DNA from: Auanema rhodensis
Taxonomy: Eukaryota; Nematoda; Chromadorea; Rhabditida; Rhabditidae
DNA: 64,000 nucleotides
NCBI GenBank assembly: GCA_964057225.1
Contig: OZ059900.1
Coordinates: 16,631,638-16,695,637 of the forward strand
Reading direction: 5' to 3'
The notes beneath the pieces are model-generated. The model saw only the letters and a list, made by a program, of their open reading frames with translations, was not told the origin of the DNA and did not search any database. Positions 9,912 to 24,273 of this stretch are shown here, piece by piece; positions within the stretch are counted from its first letter, which is position 1, and each line of letters begins with the position of its first letter. A program made the position numbers and the translations under genes.

Positions 9912-12900
9912 TATTTTATTATGCTGGAAAACCAGTTTTTGGAAATTTCGCTGTAAACAAGGTTTTGACTTACGATTTCATGTGTTCAAACTCATGCAAT
10001 GTCAATGAAACCTAGCTCAAAATTGTTCGTACAACGTCTAGTTCCACTTTCACGACAAAAAAACAGGGGTTAGAAAATTAAGGAAATTAGCATATTCTGA
10101 GGGCACGCCCCTTATGGCTAATATTGATTAAATCGATTTTTGTTCATATGAGTCGTCAAATGCAACGAATTTCAGCGTGTTACACACTAAAATGAAGCAT
10201 TTCACATGCTGAACACTAGAAGAATACAAAAACACAGTTTTTCCATGAGAAATATTTTATTATGCTGGAAAACCAGTTTTTGGAAATTTCGCTGTAAACA
10301 AGGTTTTGACTTACGATTTCATGTGTTCAAACTCATGCAATGTCAATGAAACCTAGCTCAAAATTGTTCGTACAACGTCTAGTTCCACTTTCACGACAAA
10401 AAAACAGGGGTTAGAAAATTAAGGAAATTAGCATATTCTGAGGGCACGCCCCTTATGGCTAATATTGATTAAATCGATTTTTGTTCATATGAGTCGTCAA
10501 ATGCAACGAATTTCAGCGTGTTACACACTAAAATGAAGCATTTCACATGCTGAACACTAGAAGAATACAAAAACACAGTTTTTCCATGAGAAATATTTTA
10601 TTATGCTGGAAAACCAGTTTTTCGAAATTTCGCTGTAAACAAGGTTTTGACTTACGATTTCATGTGTTCAAACTCATGCAATGTCAATGAAACCTAGCTC
10701 AAAATTGTTCGTACAACGTCTAGTTCCACTTTCACGACAAAAAAACAGGGGTTAGAAAATTAAGGAAATTAGCATATTCTGAGGGCACGCCCCTTATGGC
10801 TAATATTGATTAAATCGATTTTTGTTCATATGAGTCGTCAAATGCAACGAATTTCAGCGTGTTACATACTAAAATGAAGCATTTTACATGCTGAACACTA
10901 GAAAAATACAAAAACACAGTATTTCCCATGAGAAATATTTTATTATGCTGGAAAACCAGTTTTTGGAAATTTCGCTGTAAACAAGGTTTTGACTTACGAT
11001 TTCATGTGTTCAAACTCATGCAAGGTCAATGAAACCTAGCTCAAAATTGTTCGTACAACGTCTAGTTCCACTTTCACGACAAAAAAACAGGGGTTAGAAA
11101 ATTAAGGAAATTAGCATATTCTGAGGGCACGCCCCTTATGGCTAATATTGATTAAATCGATTTTTGTTCATATGAGTCGTCAAATGCAACGAATTTCAGC
11201 GTGTTACATACTAAAATGAAGCATTTTACATGCTGAACACTAGAAGAATACAAAAACACAGTATTTCCCATGAGAAATATTTTATTATGCTGGAAAACCA
11301 GTTTGTGGAAATTTCGCTGTAAACAAGGTTTTGACTTACGATTTCATGTGTTCAAACTCATGCAATGTCAATGAAACCTAGCTCAAAATTGTTCGTACAA
11401 CGTCTAGTTCCACTTTCACGACAAAAAAACAGGGGTTAGAAAATTAAGGAAATTAGCATATTCTGAGGGCACGCCCCTTATGGCTAATATTGATTAAATC
11501 GATTTTTGTTCATATGAGTCGTCAAATGCAACGAATTTCAGCGTGTTACATACTAAAATGAAGCATTTTACATGCTGAACACTAGAAAAATACAAAAACA
11601 CAGTATTTCCCATGAGAAATATTTTATCATGCTGGAAAACCAGTTTTTGGAAATTTCGCTGTAAACAAGGTTTTGACTTACGATTTCATGTGTTCAAACT
11701 CATGCAATGTCAATGAAACCTAGCTCAAAATTGTTTGTACAACGTCTAGTTCCACTTTCACGACAAAAAAACAAGGGTTAGAAAATTAAGGAAATTAGCA
11801 TATTCTGAGGGCACGCCCCTTATGGCTAATATTGATTAAATCGATTTTTGTTCATATGAGTCGTCAAATGCAACGAATTTCAGCGTGTTACATACTAAAA
11901 TGAAGCATTTTACATGCTGAACACTAGAAAAATACAAAAACACAGTATTTCCCATGAGAAATATTTTATTATGCTGGAAAACCAGTTTTTGGAAATTTCG
12001 CTGTAAACAAGGTTTTGACTTACGATTTCATGTGTTCAAACTCATGCAATGTCAATGAAACCTAGGTCAAAATTGTTCGTACAACGTCTAGTTCCACTTT
12101 CACGACAAAAAAACAGGGGTTAGAAAATTAAGGAAATTAGCATATTCTGAGGGCACGCCCCTTATGGCTAATATTGATTAAATCGATTTTTGTTCATATG
12201 AGTCGTCAAATGCAACGAATTTCAGCGTGTTACACACTAAAATGAAGCATTTCACATGCTGAACACTAGAAGAATACAAAAACACAGTATTTCCCATGAG
12301 AAATATTTTATTATGCTGGAAAACCAGTTTTTGGAAATTTCGCTGTAAACAAGGTTTTGACTTACGATTTCATGTGTTCAAACTCATGCAATGTCAATGA
12401 AACCTAGCTCAAAATTGTTCGTACAACGTCTAGTTCCACTTTCACGACAAAAAAACAGGGGTTAGAAAATTAAGGAAATTAGCATATTCTGAGGGCACGC
12501 CCCTTATGGCTAATATTGATTAAATCGATTTTTGTTCATATGAGTCGTCAAATGCAACGAATTTCAGCGTGTTACATACTAAAATGAAGCATTTTACATG
12601 CTGAACACTAGAAAAATACAAAAACACAGTATTTCCCATGAGAAATATTTTATCATGCTGGAAAACCAGTTTTTGGAAATTTCGCTGTAAACAAGGTTTT
12701 GACTTACGATTTCATGTGTTCAAACTCATGCAATGTCAATGAAACCTAGCTCAAAATTGTTTGTACAACGTCTAGTTCCACTTTCACGACAAAAAAACAA
12801 GGGTTAGAAAATTAAGGAAATTAGCATATTCTGAGGGCACGCCCCTTATGGCTAATATTGATTAAATCGATTTTTGTTCATATGAGTCGTCAAATGCAAC

Positions 12901-14355
12901 GAATTTCAGCGTGTTACATACTAAAATGAAGCATTTTACATGCTGAACACTAGAAAAATACAAAAACACAGTATTTCCCATGAGAAATATTTTATTATGC
13001 TGGAAAACCAGTTTTTGGAAATTTCGCTGTAAACAAGGTTTTGACTTACGATTTCATGTGTTCAAACTCATGCAATGTCAATGAAACCTAGCTCAAAATT
13101 GTTCGTACAACGTCTAGTTCCACTTTCACGACAAAAAAACAGGGGTTAGAAAATTAAGGAAATTAGCATATTCTGAGGGCACGCCCCTTATGGCTAATAT
13201 TGATTAAATCGATTTTTGTTCATATGAGTCGTCAAATGCAACGAATTTCAGCGTGTTACACACTAAAATGAAGCATTTCACATGCTGAACACTAGAAGAA
13301 TACAAAAACACAGTATTTCCCATGAGAAATATTTTATTATGCTGGAAAACCAGTTTTTCGAAATTTCGCTGTAAACAAGGTTTTGACTTACGATTTCATG
13401 TGTTCAAACTCATGCAATGTCAATGAAACCTAGCTCAAAATTGTTCGTACAACGTCTAGTTCCACTTTCACAACAAAAAAACAAGGGTTAGAAAATTAAG
13501 GAAATTAGCATATTCTGAGGGCACGCCCCTTATGGCTAATATTGATTAAATCGATTTTTGTTCATATGAGTCGTCAAATGCAACGAATTTCAGCGTGTTA
13601 CATACTAAAATGAAGCATTTTACATGCTGAACACTAGAAAAATACAAAAACACAGTATTTCCCATGAGAAATATTTTATTATGCTGGAAAACCAGTTTTT
13701 GGAAATTTCGCTGTAAACAAGGTTTTGACTTACGATTTCATGTGTTCAAACTCATGCAATGTCAATGAAACCTAGCTCAAAATTGTTCGTACAACGTCTA
13801 GTTCCACTTTCACGACAAAAAAACAGGGGTTAGAAAATTAAGGAAATTAGCATATTCTGGGGGTACGCCCCTTATGGCTAATATTGATTAAATCGATTTT
13901 TGTTCATATGAGTCGTCAAATGCAACGAATTTCAGCGTGTTACATACTAAAATGAAGCATTTTACATGCTGAACACTAGAAAAATACAAAAACACAGTAT
14001 TTCCCATGAGAAATATTTTATTATGCTGGAAAACCAGTTTTTGGAAATTTCGCTGTAAACAAGGTTTTGACTTACGATTTCATGTGTTCAAACTCATGCA
14101 ATGTCAATGAAACCTAGGTCAAAATTGTTCGTACAACGTCTAGTTCCACTTTCACGACAAAAAAACAGGGGTTAGAAAATTAAGGAAATTAGCATATTCT
14201 GAGGGCACGCCCCTTATGGCTAATATTGATTAAATCGATTTTTGTTCATATGAGTCGTCAAATGCAACGAATTTCAGCGTGTTACATACTAAAATGAAGC
14301 ATTTTACATGCTGAACACTAGAAAAATACAAAAACACAGTATTTCAAATGAGAAA

Positions 14356-14697
14356 TATTTTATTATGCTGGAAAACCAGTTTTTGGAAAGTTCGCTGTAA
14401 ACAAGGTTTTGACTTACGATTTCATGTGTTCAAACTCATGCAATGTCAATGAAACCTAGCTCAAAATTGTTCGTACAACGTCTAGTTCCACTTTCACGAC
14501 AAAAAAACAGGTGTTAGAAAATTAAGGAAATTAGCATATTCTGAGGGCACGCCCCTTATGGCTAATATTGATTAAATCGATTTTTGTTCATATGAGTCGT
14601 CAAATGTAACGAATTTCAGCGTGTTACAAACTAAAATGAAGCATTTTACATGCTGAACACTAGAAAAATACAAAAACACAGTATTCCCCATGAGAAA
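14356..14697 (+). repeat. K-type founder unit beside the local amplification
   Basis: This unit combines G at position 35 (ggaaagttcg) with T at 157, A at 274 and C at 331. The homologous unit in block 2 is at 44100-44441 and has the same combination, so the state predates the block duplication. It also carries a private T at 14607 (unit position 252), absent from block 2. It is directly followed by six K units that lack the G at 35. Confidence 0.85.
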
Positions 14698-16749
14698 TAT
14701 TTTATTATGCTGGAAAACCAGTTTTTGGAAATTTCGCTGTAAACAAGGTTTTGACTTACGATTTCATGTGTTCAAACTCATGCAATGTCAATGAAACCTA
14801 GCTCAAAATTGTTCGTACAACGTCTAGTTCCACTTTCACGACAAAAAAACAGGTGTTAGAAAATTAAGGAAATTAGCATATTCTGAGGGCACGCCCCTTA
14901 TGGCTAATATTGATTAAATCGATTTTTGTTCATATGAGTCGTCAAATGCAACGAATTTCAGCGTGTTACAAACTAAAATGAAGCATTTTACATGCTGAAC
15001 ACTAGAAAAATACAAAAACACAGTATTCCCCATGAGAAATATTTTATTATGCTGGAAAACCAGTTTTTGGAAATTTCGCTGTAAACAAGGTTTTGACTTA
15101 CGATTTCATGTGTTCAAACTCATGCAATGTCAATGAAACCTAGCTCAAAATTGTTCGTACAACGTCTAGTTCCACTTTCACGACAAAAAAACAGGTGTTA
15201 GAAAATTAAGGAAATTAGCATATTCTGAGGGCACGCCCCTTATGGCTAATATTGATTAAATCGATTTTTGTTCATATGAGTCGTCAAATGCAACGAATTT
15301 CAGCGTGTTACAAACTAAAATGAAGCATTTTACATGCTGAACACTAGAAAAATACAAAAACACAGTATTCCCCATGAGAAATATTTTATTATGCTGGAAA
15401 ACCAGTTTTTGGAAATTTCGCTGTAAACAAGGTTTTGACTTACGATTTCATGTGTTCAAACTCATGCAATGTCAATGAAACCTAGCTCAAAATTGTTCGT
15501 ACAACGTCTAGTTCCACTTTCACGACAAAAAAACAGGTGTTAGAAAATTAAGGAAATTAGCATATTCTGAGGGCACGCCCCTTATGGCTAATATTGATTA
15601 AATCGATTTTTGTTCATATGAGTCGTCAAATGCAACGAATTTCAGCGTGTTACAAACTAAAATGAAGCATTTTACATGCTGAACACTAGAAAAATACAAA
15701 AACACAGTATTCCCCATGAGAAATATTTTATTATGCTGGAAAACCAGTTTTTGGAAATTTCGCTGTAAACAAGGTTTTGACTTACGATTTCATGTGTTCA
15801 AACTCATGCAATGTCAATGAAACCTAGCTCAAAATTGTTCGTACAACGTCTAGTTCCACTTTCACGACAAAAAAACAGGTGTTAGAAAATTAAGGAAATT
15901 AGCATATTCTGAGGGCACGCCCCTTATGGCTAATATTGATTAAATCGATTTTTGTTCATATGAGTCGTCAAATGCAACGAATTTCAGCGTGTTACAAACT
16001 AAAATGAAGCATTTTACATGCTGAACACTAGAAAAATACAAAAACACAGTATTCCCCATGAGAAATATTTTATTATGCTGGAAAACCAGTTTTTGGAAAT
16101 TTCGCTGTAAACAAGGTTTTGACTTACGATTTCATGTGTTCAAACTCATGCAATGTCAATGAAACCTAGCTCAAAATTGTTCGTACAACGTCTAGTTCCA
16201 CTTTCACGACAAAAAAACAGGTGTTAGAAAATTAAGGAAATTAGCATATTCTGAGGGCACGCCCCTTATGGCTAATATTGATTAAATCGATTTTTGTTCA
16301 TATGAGTCGTCAAATGCAACGAATTTCAGCGTGTTACAAACTAAAATGAAGCATTTTACATGCTGAACACTAGAAAAATACAAAAACACAGTATTCCCCA
16401 TGAGAAATATTTTATTATGCTGGAAAACCAGTTTTTGGAAATTTCGCTGTAAACAAGGTTTTGACTTACGATTTCATGTGTTCAAACTCATGCAATGTCA
16501 ATGAAACCTAGCTCAAAATTGTTCGTACAACGTCTAGTTCCACTTTCACGACAAAAAAACAGGTGTTAGAAAATTAAGGAAATTAGCATATTCTGAGGGC
16601 ACGCCCCTTATGGCTAATATTGATTAAATCGATTTTTGTTCATATGAGTCGTCAAATGCAACGAATTTCAGCGTGTTACAAACTAAAATGAAGCATTTTA
16701 CATGCTGAACACTAGAAAAATACAAAAACACAGTATTCCCCATGAGAAA
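14698..16749 (+). repeat. Run of six apparently identical K units (recent local amplification)
   Basis: Six consecutive units (starts 14698, 15040, 15382, 15724, 16066, 16408) show no difference by eye over 2052 bp. All have T at 157, A at 274 and C at 331, with the ordinary T at 35. Block 2 has no counterpart: there, unit 44100 is followed directly by a plain unit at 44442. Identity plus absence from the sister block points to a very recent expansion. Confidence 0.88.
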
Positions 16750-19344
16750 TATTTTATTATGCTGGAAAACCAGTTTTTGGAAATTTCGCTGTAAACAAGG
16801 TTTTGACTTACGATTTCATGTGTTCAAACTCATGCAATGTCAATGAAACCTAGCTCAAAATTGTTCGTACAACGTCTAGTTCCACTTTCACGACAAAAAA
16901 ACAGGGGTTAGAAAATTAAGGAAATTAGCATATTCTGAGGGCACGCCCCTTATGGCTAATATTGATTAAATCGATTTTTGTTCATATGAGTCGTCAAATG
17001 CAACGAATTTCAGCGTGTTACATACTAAAATGAAGCATTTTACATGCTGAACACTAGAAAAATACAAAAACACAGTATTTCCCATGAGAAATATTTTATT
17101 ATGCTGGAAAACCAGTTTTTGGAAATTTCGCTGTAAACAAGGTTTTGACTTACGATTTCATGTGTTCAAACTCATGCAATGTCAATGAAACCTAGCTCAA
17201 AATTGTTCGTACAACGTCTAGTTCCACTTTCACGACAAAAAAACAGGGGTTAGAAAATTAAGGAAATTAGCATATTCTGAGGGCACGCCCCTTATGGCTA
17301 ATATTGATTAAATCGATTTTTGTTCATATGAGTCGTCAAATGCAACGAATTTCAGCGTGTTACATACTAAAATGAAGCATTTTACATGCTGAACACTAGA
17401 AAAATACAAAAACACAGTATTTCCCATGAGAAATATTTTATTATGCTGGAAAACCAGTTTTTGGAAATTTCGCTGTAAACAAGGTTTTGACTTACGATTT
17501 CATGTGTTCAAACTCATGCAATGTCAATGAAACCTAGCTCAAAATTGTTCGTACAACGTCTAGTTCCACTTTCACGACAAAAAAACAGGGGTTAGAAAAT
17601 TAAGGAAATTAGCATATTCTGAGGGCACGCCCCTTATGGCTAATATTGATTAAATCGATTTTTGTTCATATGAGTCGTCAAATGCAACGAATTTCAGCGT
17701 GTTACATACTAAAATGAAGCATTTTACATGCTGAACACTAGAAAAATACAAAAACACAGTATTTCAAATGAGAAATATTTTATTATGCTGGAAAACCAGT
17801 TTTTGGAAATTTCGCTGTAAACAAGGTTTTGACTTACGATTTCATGTGTTCAAACTCATGCAATGTCAATGAAACCTAGCTCAAAATTGTTCGTACAACG
17901 TCTAGTTCCACTTTCACGACAAAAAAACAGGGGTTAGAAAATTAAGGAAATTAGCATATTCTGAGGGCACGCCCCTTATGGCTAATATTGATTAAATCGA
18001 TTTTTGTTCATATGAGTCGTCAAATGCAACGAATTTCAGCGTGTTACAAACTAAAATGAAGCATTTTACATGCTGAACACTAGAAAAATACAAAAACACA
18101 GTATTCCCCATGAGAAATATTTTATTATGCTGGAAAACCAGTTTTTGGAAATTTCGCTGTAAACAAGGTTTTGACTTACGATTTCATGTGTTCAAACTCA
18201 TGCAATGTCAATGAAACCTAGCTCAAAAATGTTCGTACAACGTCTAGTTCCACTTTCACGACAAAAAAACAGGGGTTAGAAAATTAAGGAAATTAGCATA
18301 TTCTGAGGGCACGCCCCTTATGGCTAATATTGATTAAATCGATTTTTGTTCATATGAGTCGTCAAATGCAACGAATTTCAGCGTGTTACATACTAAAATG
18401 AAGCATTTTACATGCTGAACACTAGAAAAATACAAAAACACAGTATTTCCCATGAGAAATATTTTATTATGCTGGAAAACCAGTTTTTGGAAATTTCGCT
18501 GTAAACAAGGTTTTGACTTACGATTTCATGTGTTCAAACTCATGCAATGTCAATGAAACCTAGCTCAAAATTGTTCGTACAACGTCTAGTTCCACTTTCA
18601 CGACAAAAAAACAGGGGTTAGAAAATTAAGGAAATTAGCATATTCTGAGGGCACGCCCCTTATGGCTAATATTGATTAAATCGATTTTTGTTCATATGAG
18701 TCGTCAAATGCAACGAATTTCAGCGTGTTACATACTAAAATGAAGCATTTTACATGCTGAACACTAGAAAAATACAAAAACACAGTATTTCAAATGAGAA
18801 ATATTTTATTATGCTGGAAAACCAGTTTTTGGAAATTTCGCTGTAAACAAGGTTTTGACTTACGATTTCATGTGTTCAAACTCATGCAATGTCAATGAAA
18901 CCTAGCTCAAAATTGTTCGTACAACGTCTAGTTCCACTTTCACGACAAAAAAACAGGGGTTAGAAAATTAAGGAAATTAGCATATTCTGAGGGCACGCCC
19001 CTTATGGCTAATATTGATTAAATCGATTTTTGTTCATATGAGTCGTCAAATGCAACGAATTTCAGCGTGTTACAAACTAAAATGAAGCATTTTACATGCT
19101 GAACACTAGAAAAATACAAAAACACAGTGTTTCCCATGAGAAATATTTTATTATGCTGGAAAACCAGTTTTTGGAAATTTCGCTGTAAACAAGGTTTTGA
19201 CTTACGATTTCATGTGTTCAAACTCATGCAATGTCAATGAAACCTAGCTCAAAATTGTTCGTACAACGTCTAGTTCCACTTTCACGACAAAAAAACAGGG
19301 GTTAGAAAATTAAGGAAATTAGCATATTCTGAGGGCACGCCCCT

Positions 19345-19970
19345 CATGGCTAATATTGATTAAATCGATTTTTGTTCATATGAGTCGTCAAATGCAACGA
19401 ATTTCAGCGTGTTACATACTAAAATGAAGCATTTTACATGCTGAACACTAGAAAAATACAAAAACACAGTATTTCCCATGAGAAATATTTTATTATGCTG
19501 GAAAACCAGTTTTTGAAAATTTCGCTGTAAACAAAGTTTTGACTTACGATTGCATGTGTTCAAACTCATGCAATGTCAATGAAACCTAGCTCAAAATTGT
19601 TCGTACAACGTCTAGTTCCACTTTCACGACAAAAAAACAGGGGTTAGAAAATTAAGGAAATTAGCATATTCTGAGGGCACGCCCCTTATGGCTAATATTG
19701 ATTAAATCGATTTTTGTTCATATGAGTCGTCAAATGCAACGAATTTCAGCGTGTTACATACTAAAATGAAGCATTTTACATGCTGAACACTAGAAAAATA
19801 CAAAAACACAGTATTTCCCATGAGAAATATTTTATTATGCTGGAAAACCAGTTTTTGGAAATTTCGCTGTAAACAAGGTTTTGACTTACGATTTCATGTG
19901 TTCAAACTCATGCAATGTCAATGAAACCTAGCTCAAAATTGTTCGTACAACGTCTAGTTCCACTTTCACA
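19345..19970 (+). repeat. Candidate conversion donor in block 1 T/K domain
   Basis: This segment has the same marks as 3619-4244 (C at 202; A31/A51/G67 in the unit at 19486; A at 143 in the unit at 19828) at a distance of exactly 15726 bp. The flanks differ from those at 3619-4244: plain unit before, A at 274 and G at 328 after. It is also present in block 2 at 48747-49372, so it is native to this domain. Confidence 0.8.
19486..19827 (+). repeat. Variant unit with A31, A51, G67 (second of three)
   Basis: This unit has the same three substitutions as the unit at 3760, in its native T/K-domain setting. The chance minus-strand frame here is 19360-19569. Confidence 0.85.
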
Positions 19971-22900
19971 ACAAAAAAACAGGGGTTAGAAAATTAAGGA
20001 AATTAGCATATTCTGAGGGCACGCCCCTTATGGCTAATATTGATTAAATCGATTTTTGTTCATATGAGTCGTCAAATGCAACGAATTTCAGCGTGTTACA
20101 TACTAAAATGAAGCATTTTACATGCTGAACACTAGAAAAATACAAAAACACAGTATTTCCCATGAGAAATATTTTATTATGCTGGAAAACCAGTTTTTGG
20201 AAATTTCGCTGTAAACAAGGTTTTGACTTACGATTTCATGTGTTCAAACTCATGCAATGTCAATGAAACCTAGCTCAAAATTGTTCGTACAACGTCTAGT
20301 TCCACTTTCACGACAAAAAAACAGGGGTTAGAAAATTAAGGAAATTAGCATATTCTGAGGGCACGCCCCTTATGGCTAATATTGATTAAATCGATTTTTG
20401 TTCATATGAGTCGTCAAATGCAACGAATTTCAGCGTGTTACAAACTAAAATGAAGCATTTTACATGCTGAACACTAGAAAAATACAAAAACACAGTGTTT
20501 CCCATGAGAAATATTTTATTATGCTGGAAAACCAGTTTTTGGAAATTTCGCTGTAAACAAGGTTTTGACTTACGATTTCATGTGTTCAAACTCATGCAAT
20601 GTCAATGAAACCTAGCTCAAAATTGTTCGTACAACGTCTAGTTCCACTTTCACGACAAAAAAACAGGGGTTAGAAAATTAAGGAAATTAGCATATTCTGA
20701 GGGCACGCCCCTCATGGCTAATATTGATTAAATCGATTTTTGTTCATATGAGTCGTCAAATGCAACGAATTTCAGCGTGTTACATACTAAAATGAAGCAT
20801 TTTACATGCTGAACACTAGAAAAATACAAAAACACAGTATTCCCCATGAGAAATATTTTATTATGCTGGAAAACCAGTTTTTGGAAATTTCGCTGTAAAC
20901 AAGGTTTTGACTTACGATTTCATGTGTTCAAACTCATGCAATGTCAATGAAACCTAGCTCAAAATTGTTCGTACAACGTCTAGTTCCACTTTCACGACAA
21001 AAAAACAGGGGTTAGAAAATTAAGGAAATTAGCATATTCTGAGGGCACGCCCCTTATGGCTAATATTGATTAAATCGATTTTTGTTCATATGAGTCGTCA
21101 AATGCAACGAATTTCAGCGTGTTACAAACTAAAATGAAGCATTTTACATGCTGAACACTAGAAAAATACAAAAACACAGTATTTCCCATGAGAAATATTT
21201 TATTATGCTGGAAAACCAGTTTTTGGAAATTTCGCTGTAAACAAGGTTTTGACTTACGATTTCATGTGTTCAAACTCATGCAATGTCAATGAAACCTAGC
21301 TCAAAATTGTTCGTACAACGTCTAGTTCCACTTTCACGACAAAAAAACAGGGGTTAGAAAATTAAGGAAATTAGCATATTCTGAGGGCACGCCCCTCATG
21401 GCTAATATTGATTAAATCGATTTTTGTTCATATGAGTCGTCAAATGCAACGAATTTCAGCGTGTTACATACTAAAATGAAGCATTTTACATGCTGAACAC
21501 TAGAAAAATACAAAAACACAGTATTCCCCATGAGAAATATTTTATTATGCTGGAAAACCAGTTTTTGGAAATTTCGCTGTAAACAAGGTTTTGACTTACG
21601 ATTTCATGTGTTCAAACTCATGCAATGTCAATGAAACCTAGCTCAAAATTGTTCGTACAACGTCTAGTTCCACTTTCACGACAAAAAAACAGGGGTTAGA
21701 AAATTAAGGAAATTAGCATATTCTGAGGGCACGCCCCTTATGGCTAATATTGATTAAATCGATTTTTGTTCATATGAGTCGTCAAATGCAACGAATTTCA
21801 GCGTGTTACATACTAAAATGAAGCATTTTACATGCTGAACACTAGAAAAATACAAAAACACAGTATTTCCCATGAGAAATATTTTATTATGCTGGAAAAC
21901 CAGTTTTTGGAAATTTCGCTGTAAACAAGGTTTTGACTTACGATTTCATGTGTTCAAACTCATGCAATGTCAATGAAACCTAGCTCAAAATTGTTCGTAC
22001 AACGTCTAGTTCCACTTTCACGACAAAAAAACAGGGGTTAGAAAATTAAGGAAATTAGCATATTCTGAGGGCACGCCCCTTATGGCTAATATTGATTAAA
22101 TCGATTTTTGTTCATATGAGTCGTCAAATGCAACGAATTTCAGCGTGTTACATACTAAAATGAAGCATTTTACATGCTGAACACTAGAAAAATACAAAAA
22201 CACAGTATTTCCCATGAGAAATATTTTATTATGCTGGAAAACCAGTTTTTGGAAATTTCGCTGTAAACAAGGTTTTGACTTACGATTTCATGTGTTCAAA
22301 CTCATGCAATGTCAATGAAACCTAGCTCAAAATTGTTCGTACAACGTCTAGTTCCACTTTCACGACAAAAAAACAGGGGTTAGAAAATTAAGGAAATTAG
22401 CATATTCTGAGGGCACGCCCCTTATGGCTAATATTGATTAAATCGATTTTTGTTCATATGAGTCGTCAAATGCAACGAATTTCAGCGTGTTACATACTAA
22501 AATGAAGCATTTTACATGCTGAACACTAGAAAAATACAAAAACACAGTATTTCCCATGAGAAATATTTTATCATGCTGGAAAACCAGTTTTTGGAAATTT
22601 CGCTGTAAACAAGGTTTTGACTTACGATTTCATGTGTTCAAACTCATGCAATGTCAATGAAACCTAGCTCAAAATTGTTTGTACAACGTCTAGTTCCACT
22701 TTCACGACAAAAAAACAAGGGTTAGAAAATTAAGGAAATTAGCATATTCTGAGGGCACGCCCCTTATGGCTAATATTGATTAAATCGATTTTTGTTCATA
22801 TGAGTCGTCAAATGCAACGAATTTCAGCGTGTTACATACTAAAATGAAGCATTTTACATGCTGAACACTAGAAAAATACAAAAACACAGTATTTCCCATG

Positions 22901-23931
22901 AGAAATATTTTATTATGCTGGAAAACCAGTTTTTGGAAATTTCGCTGTAAACAAGGTTTTGACTTACGATTTCATGTGTTCAAACTCATGCAATGTCAAT
23001 GAAACCTAGCTCAAAATTGTTTGTACAACGTCTAGTTCCACTTTCACGACAAAAAAACAGGGGTTAGAAAATTAAGGAAATTAGCATATTCTGAGGGCAC
23101 GCCCCTTATGGCTAATATTGATTAAATCGATTTTTGTTCATATGAGTCGTCAAATGCAACGAATTTCAGCGTGTTACACACTAAAATGAAGCATTTCACA
23201 TGCTGAACACTAGAAGAATACAAAAACACAGTATTTCCCATGAGAAATATTTTATTATGCTGGAAAACCAGTTTTTGGAAATTTCGCTGTAAACAAGGTT
23301 TTGACTTACGATTTCATGTGTTCAAACTCATGCAATGTCAATGAAACCTAGCTCAAAATTGTTTGTACAACGTCTAGTTCCACTTTCACGACAAAAAAAC
23401 AGGGGTTAGAAAATTAAGGAAATTAGCATATTCTGAGGGCACGCCCCTTATGGCTAATATTGATTAAATCGATTTTTGTTCATATGAGTCGTCAAATGCA
23501 ACGAATTTCAGCGTGTTACACACTAAAATGAAGCATTTCACATGCTGAACACTAGAAGAATACAAAAACACAGTATTTCCCATGAGAAATATTTTATCAT
23601 GCTGGAAAACCAGTTTTTGGAAATTTCGCTGTAAACAAGGTTTTGACTTACGATTTCATGTGTTCAAACTCATGCAATGTCAATGAAACCTAGCTCAAAA
23701 TTGTTCGTACAACGTCTAGTTCCACTTTCACGACAAAAAAACGGGGGTTAGAAAATTAAGGAAATTAGCATATTCTGAGGGCACGCCCCTTATGGCTAAT
23801 ATTGATTAAATCGATTTTTGTTCATATGAGTCGTCAAATGCAACGAATTTCAGCGTGTTACACACTAAAATGAAGCATTTCACATGCTGAACACTAGAAG
23901 AATACAAAAACACAGTATTTCCCATGAGAAA

Positions 23932-24273
23932 TATTTTATTATGCTGGAAAACCAGTTTGTGGAAATTTCGCTGTAAACAAGGTTTTGACTTACGATTTCA
24001 TGTGTTCAAACTCATGCAATGTCAATGAAACCTAGCTCAAAATTGTTTGTACAACGTCTAGTTCCACTTTCACGACAAAAAAACAAGGGTTAGAAAATTA
24101 AGGAAATTAGCATATTCTGAGGGCACGCCCCTTATGGCTAATATTGATTAAATCGATTTTTGTTCATATGAGTCGTCAAATGCAACGAATTTCAGCGTGT
24201 TACATACTAAAATGAAGCATTTTACATGCTGAACACTAGAAAAATACAAAAACACAGTATTTCCCATGAGAAA
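23932..24273 (+). repeat. Chimeric P/Q unit, block 1
   Basis: The 5' end is P type (T at 9, G at 28). From position 117 onward it is Q type (T at 117, A at 155, T at 274). A few units later, at 25300 and 25642, P and Q occur as two separate neighbouring units. This unit therefore looks like P and Q fused by loss of 342 bp, with the switch between positions 28 and 117. The same chimera is present in block 2 at 53334. Confidence 0.8.

Larger units (their letters stand above)
14014..22563 (+). repeat. Block 1 T/K domain (25 units without P, Q, R or S subtypes)
   Basis: In these 25 units every position 28 is T, position 117 is C, position 155 is G and position 292 is T. Variation is confined to other sites: A instead of T at 274, C at 331, G at 328, AA at 333-334 (tttcaaatg), C at 202 and T at 157. 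The flanking regions are built from P/Q/R/S mixtures. The borders are sharp at unit scale: an S then a T unit precede, and a Q unit at 22564 follows. Confidence 0.85.
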
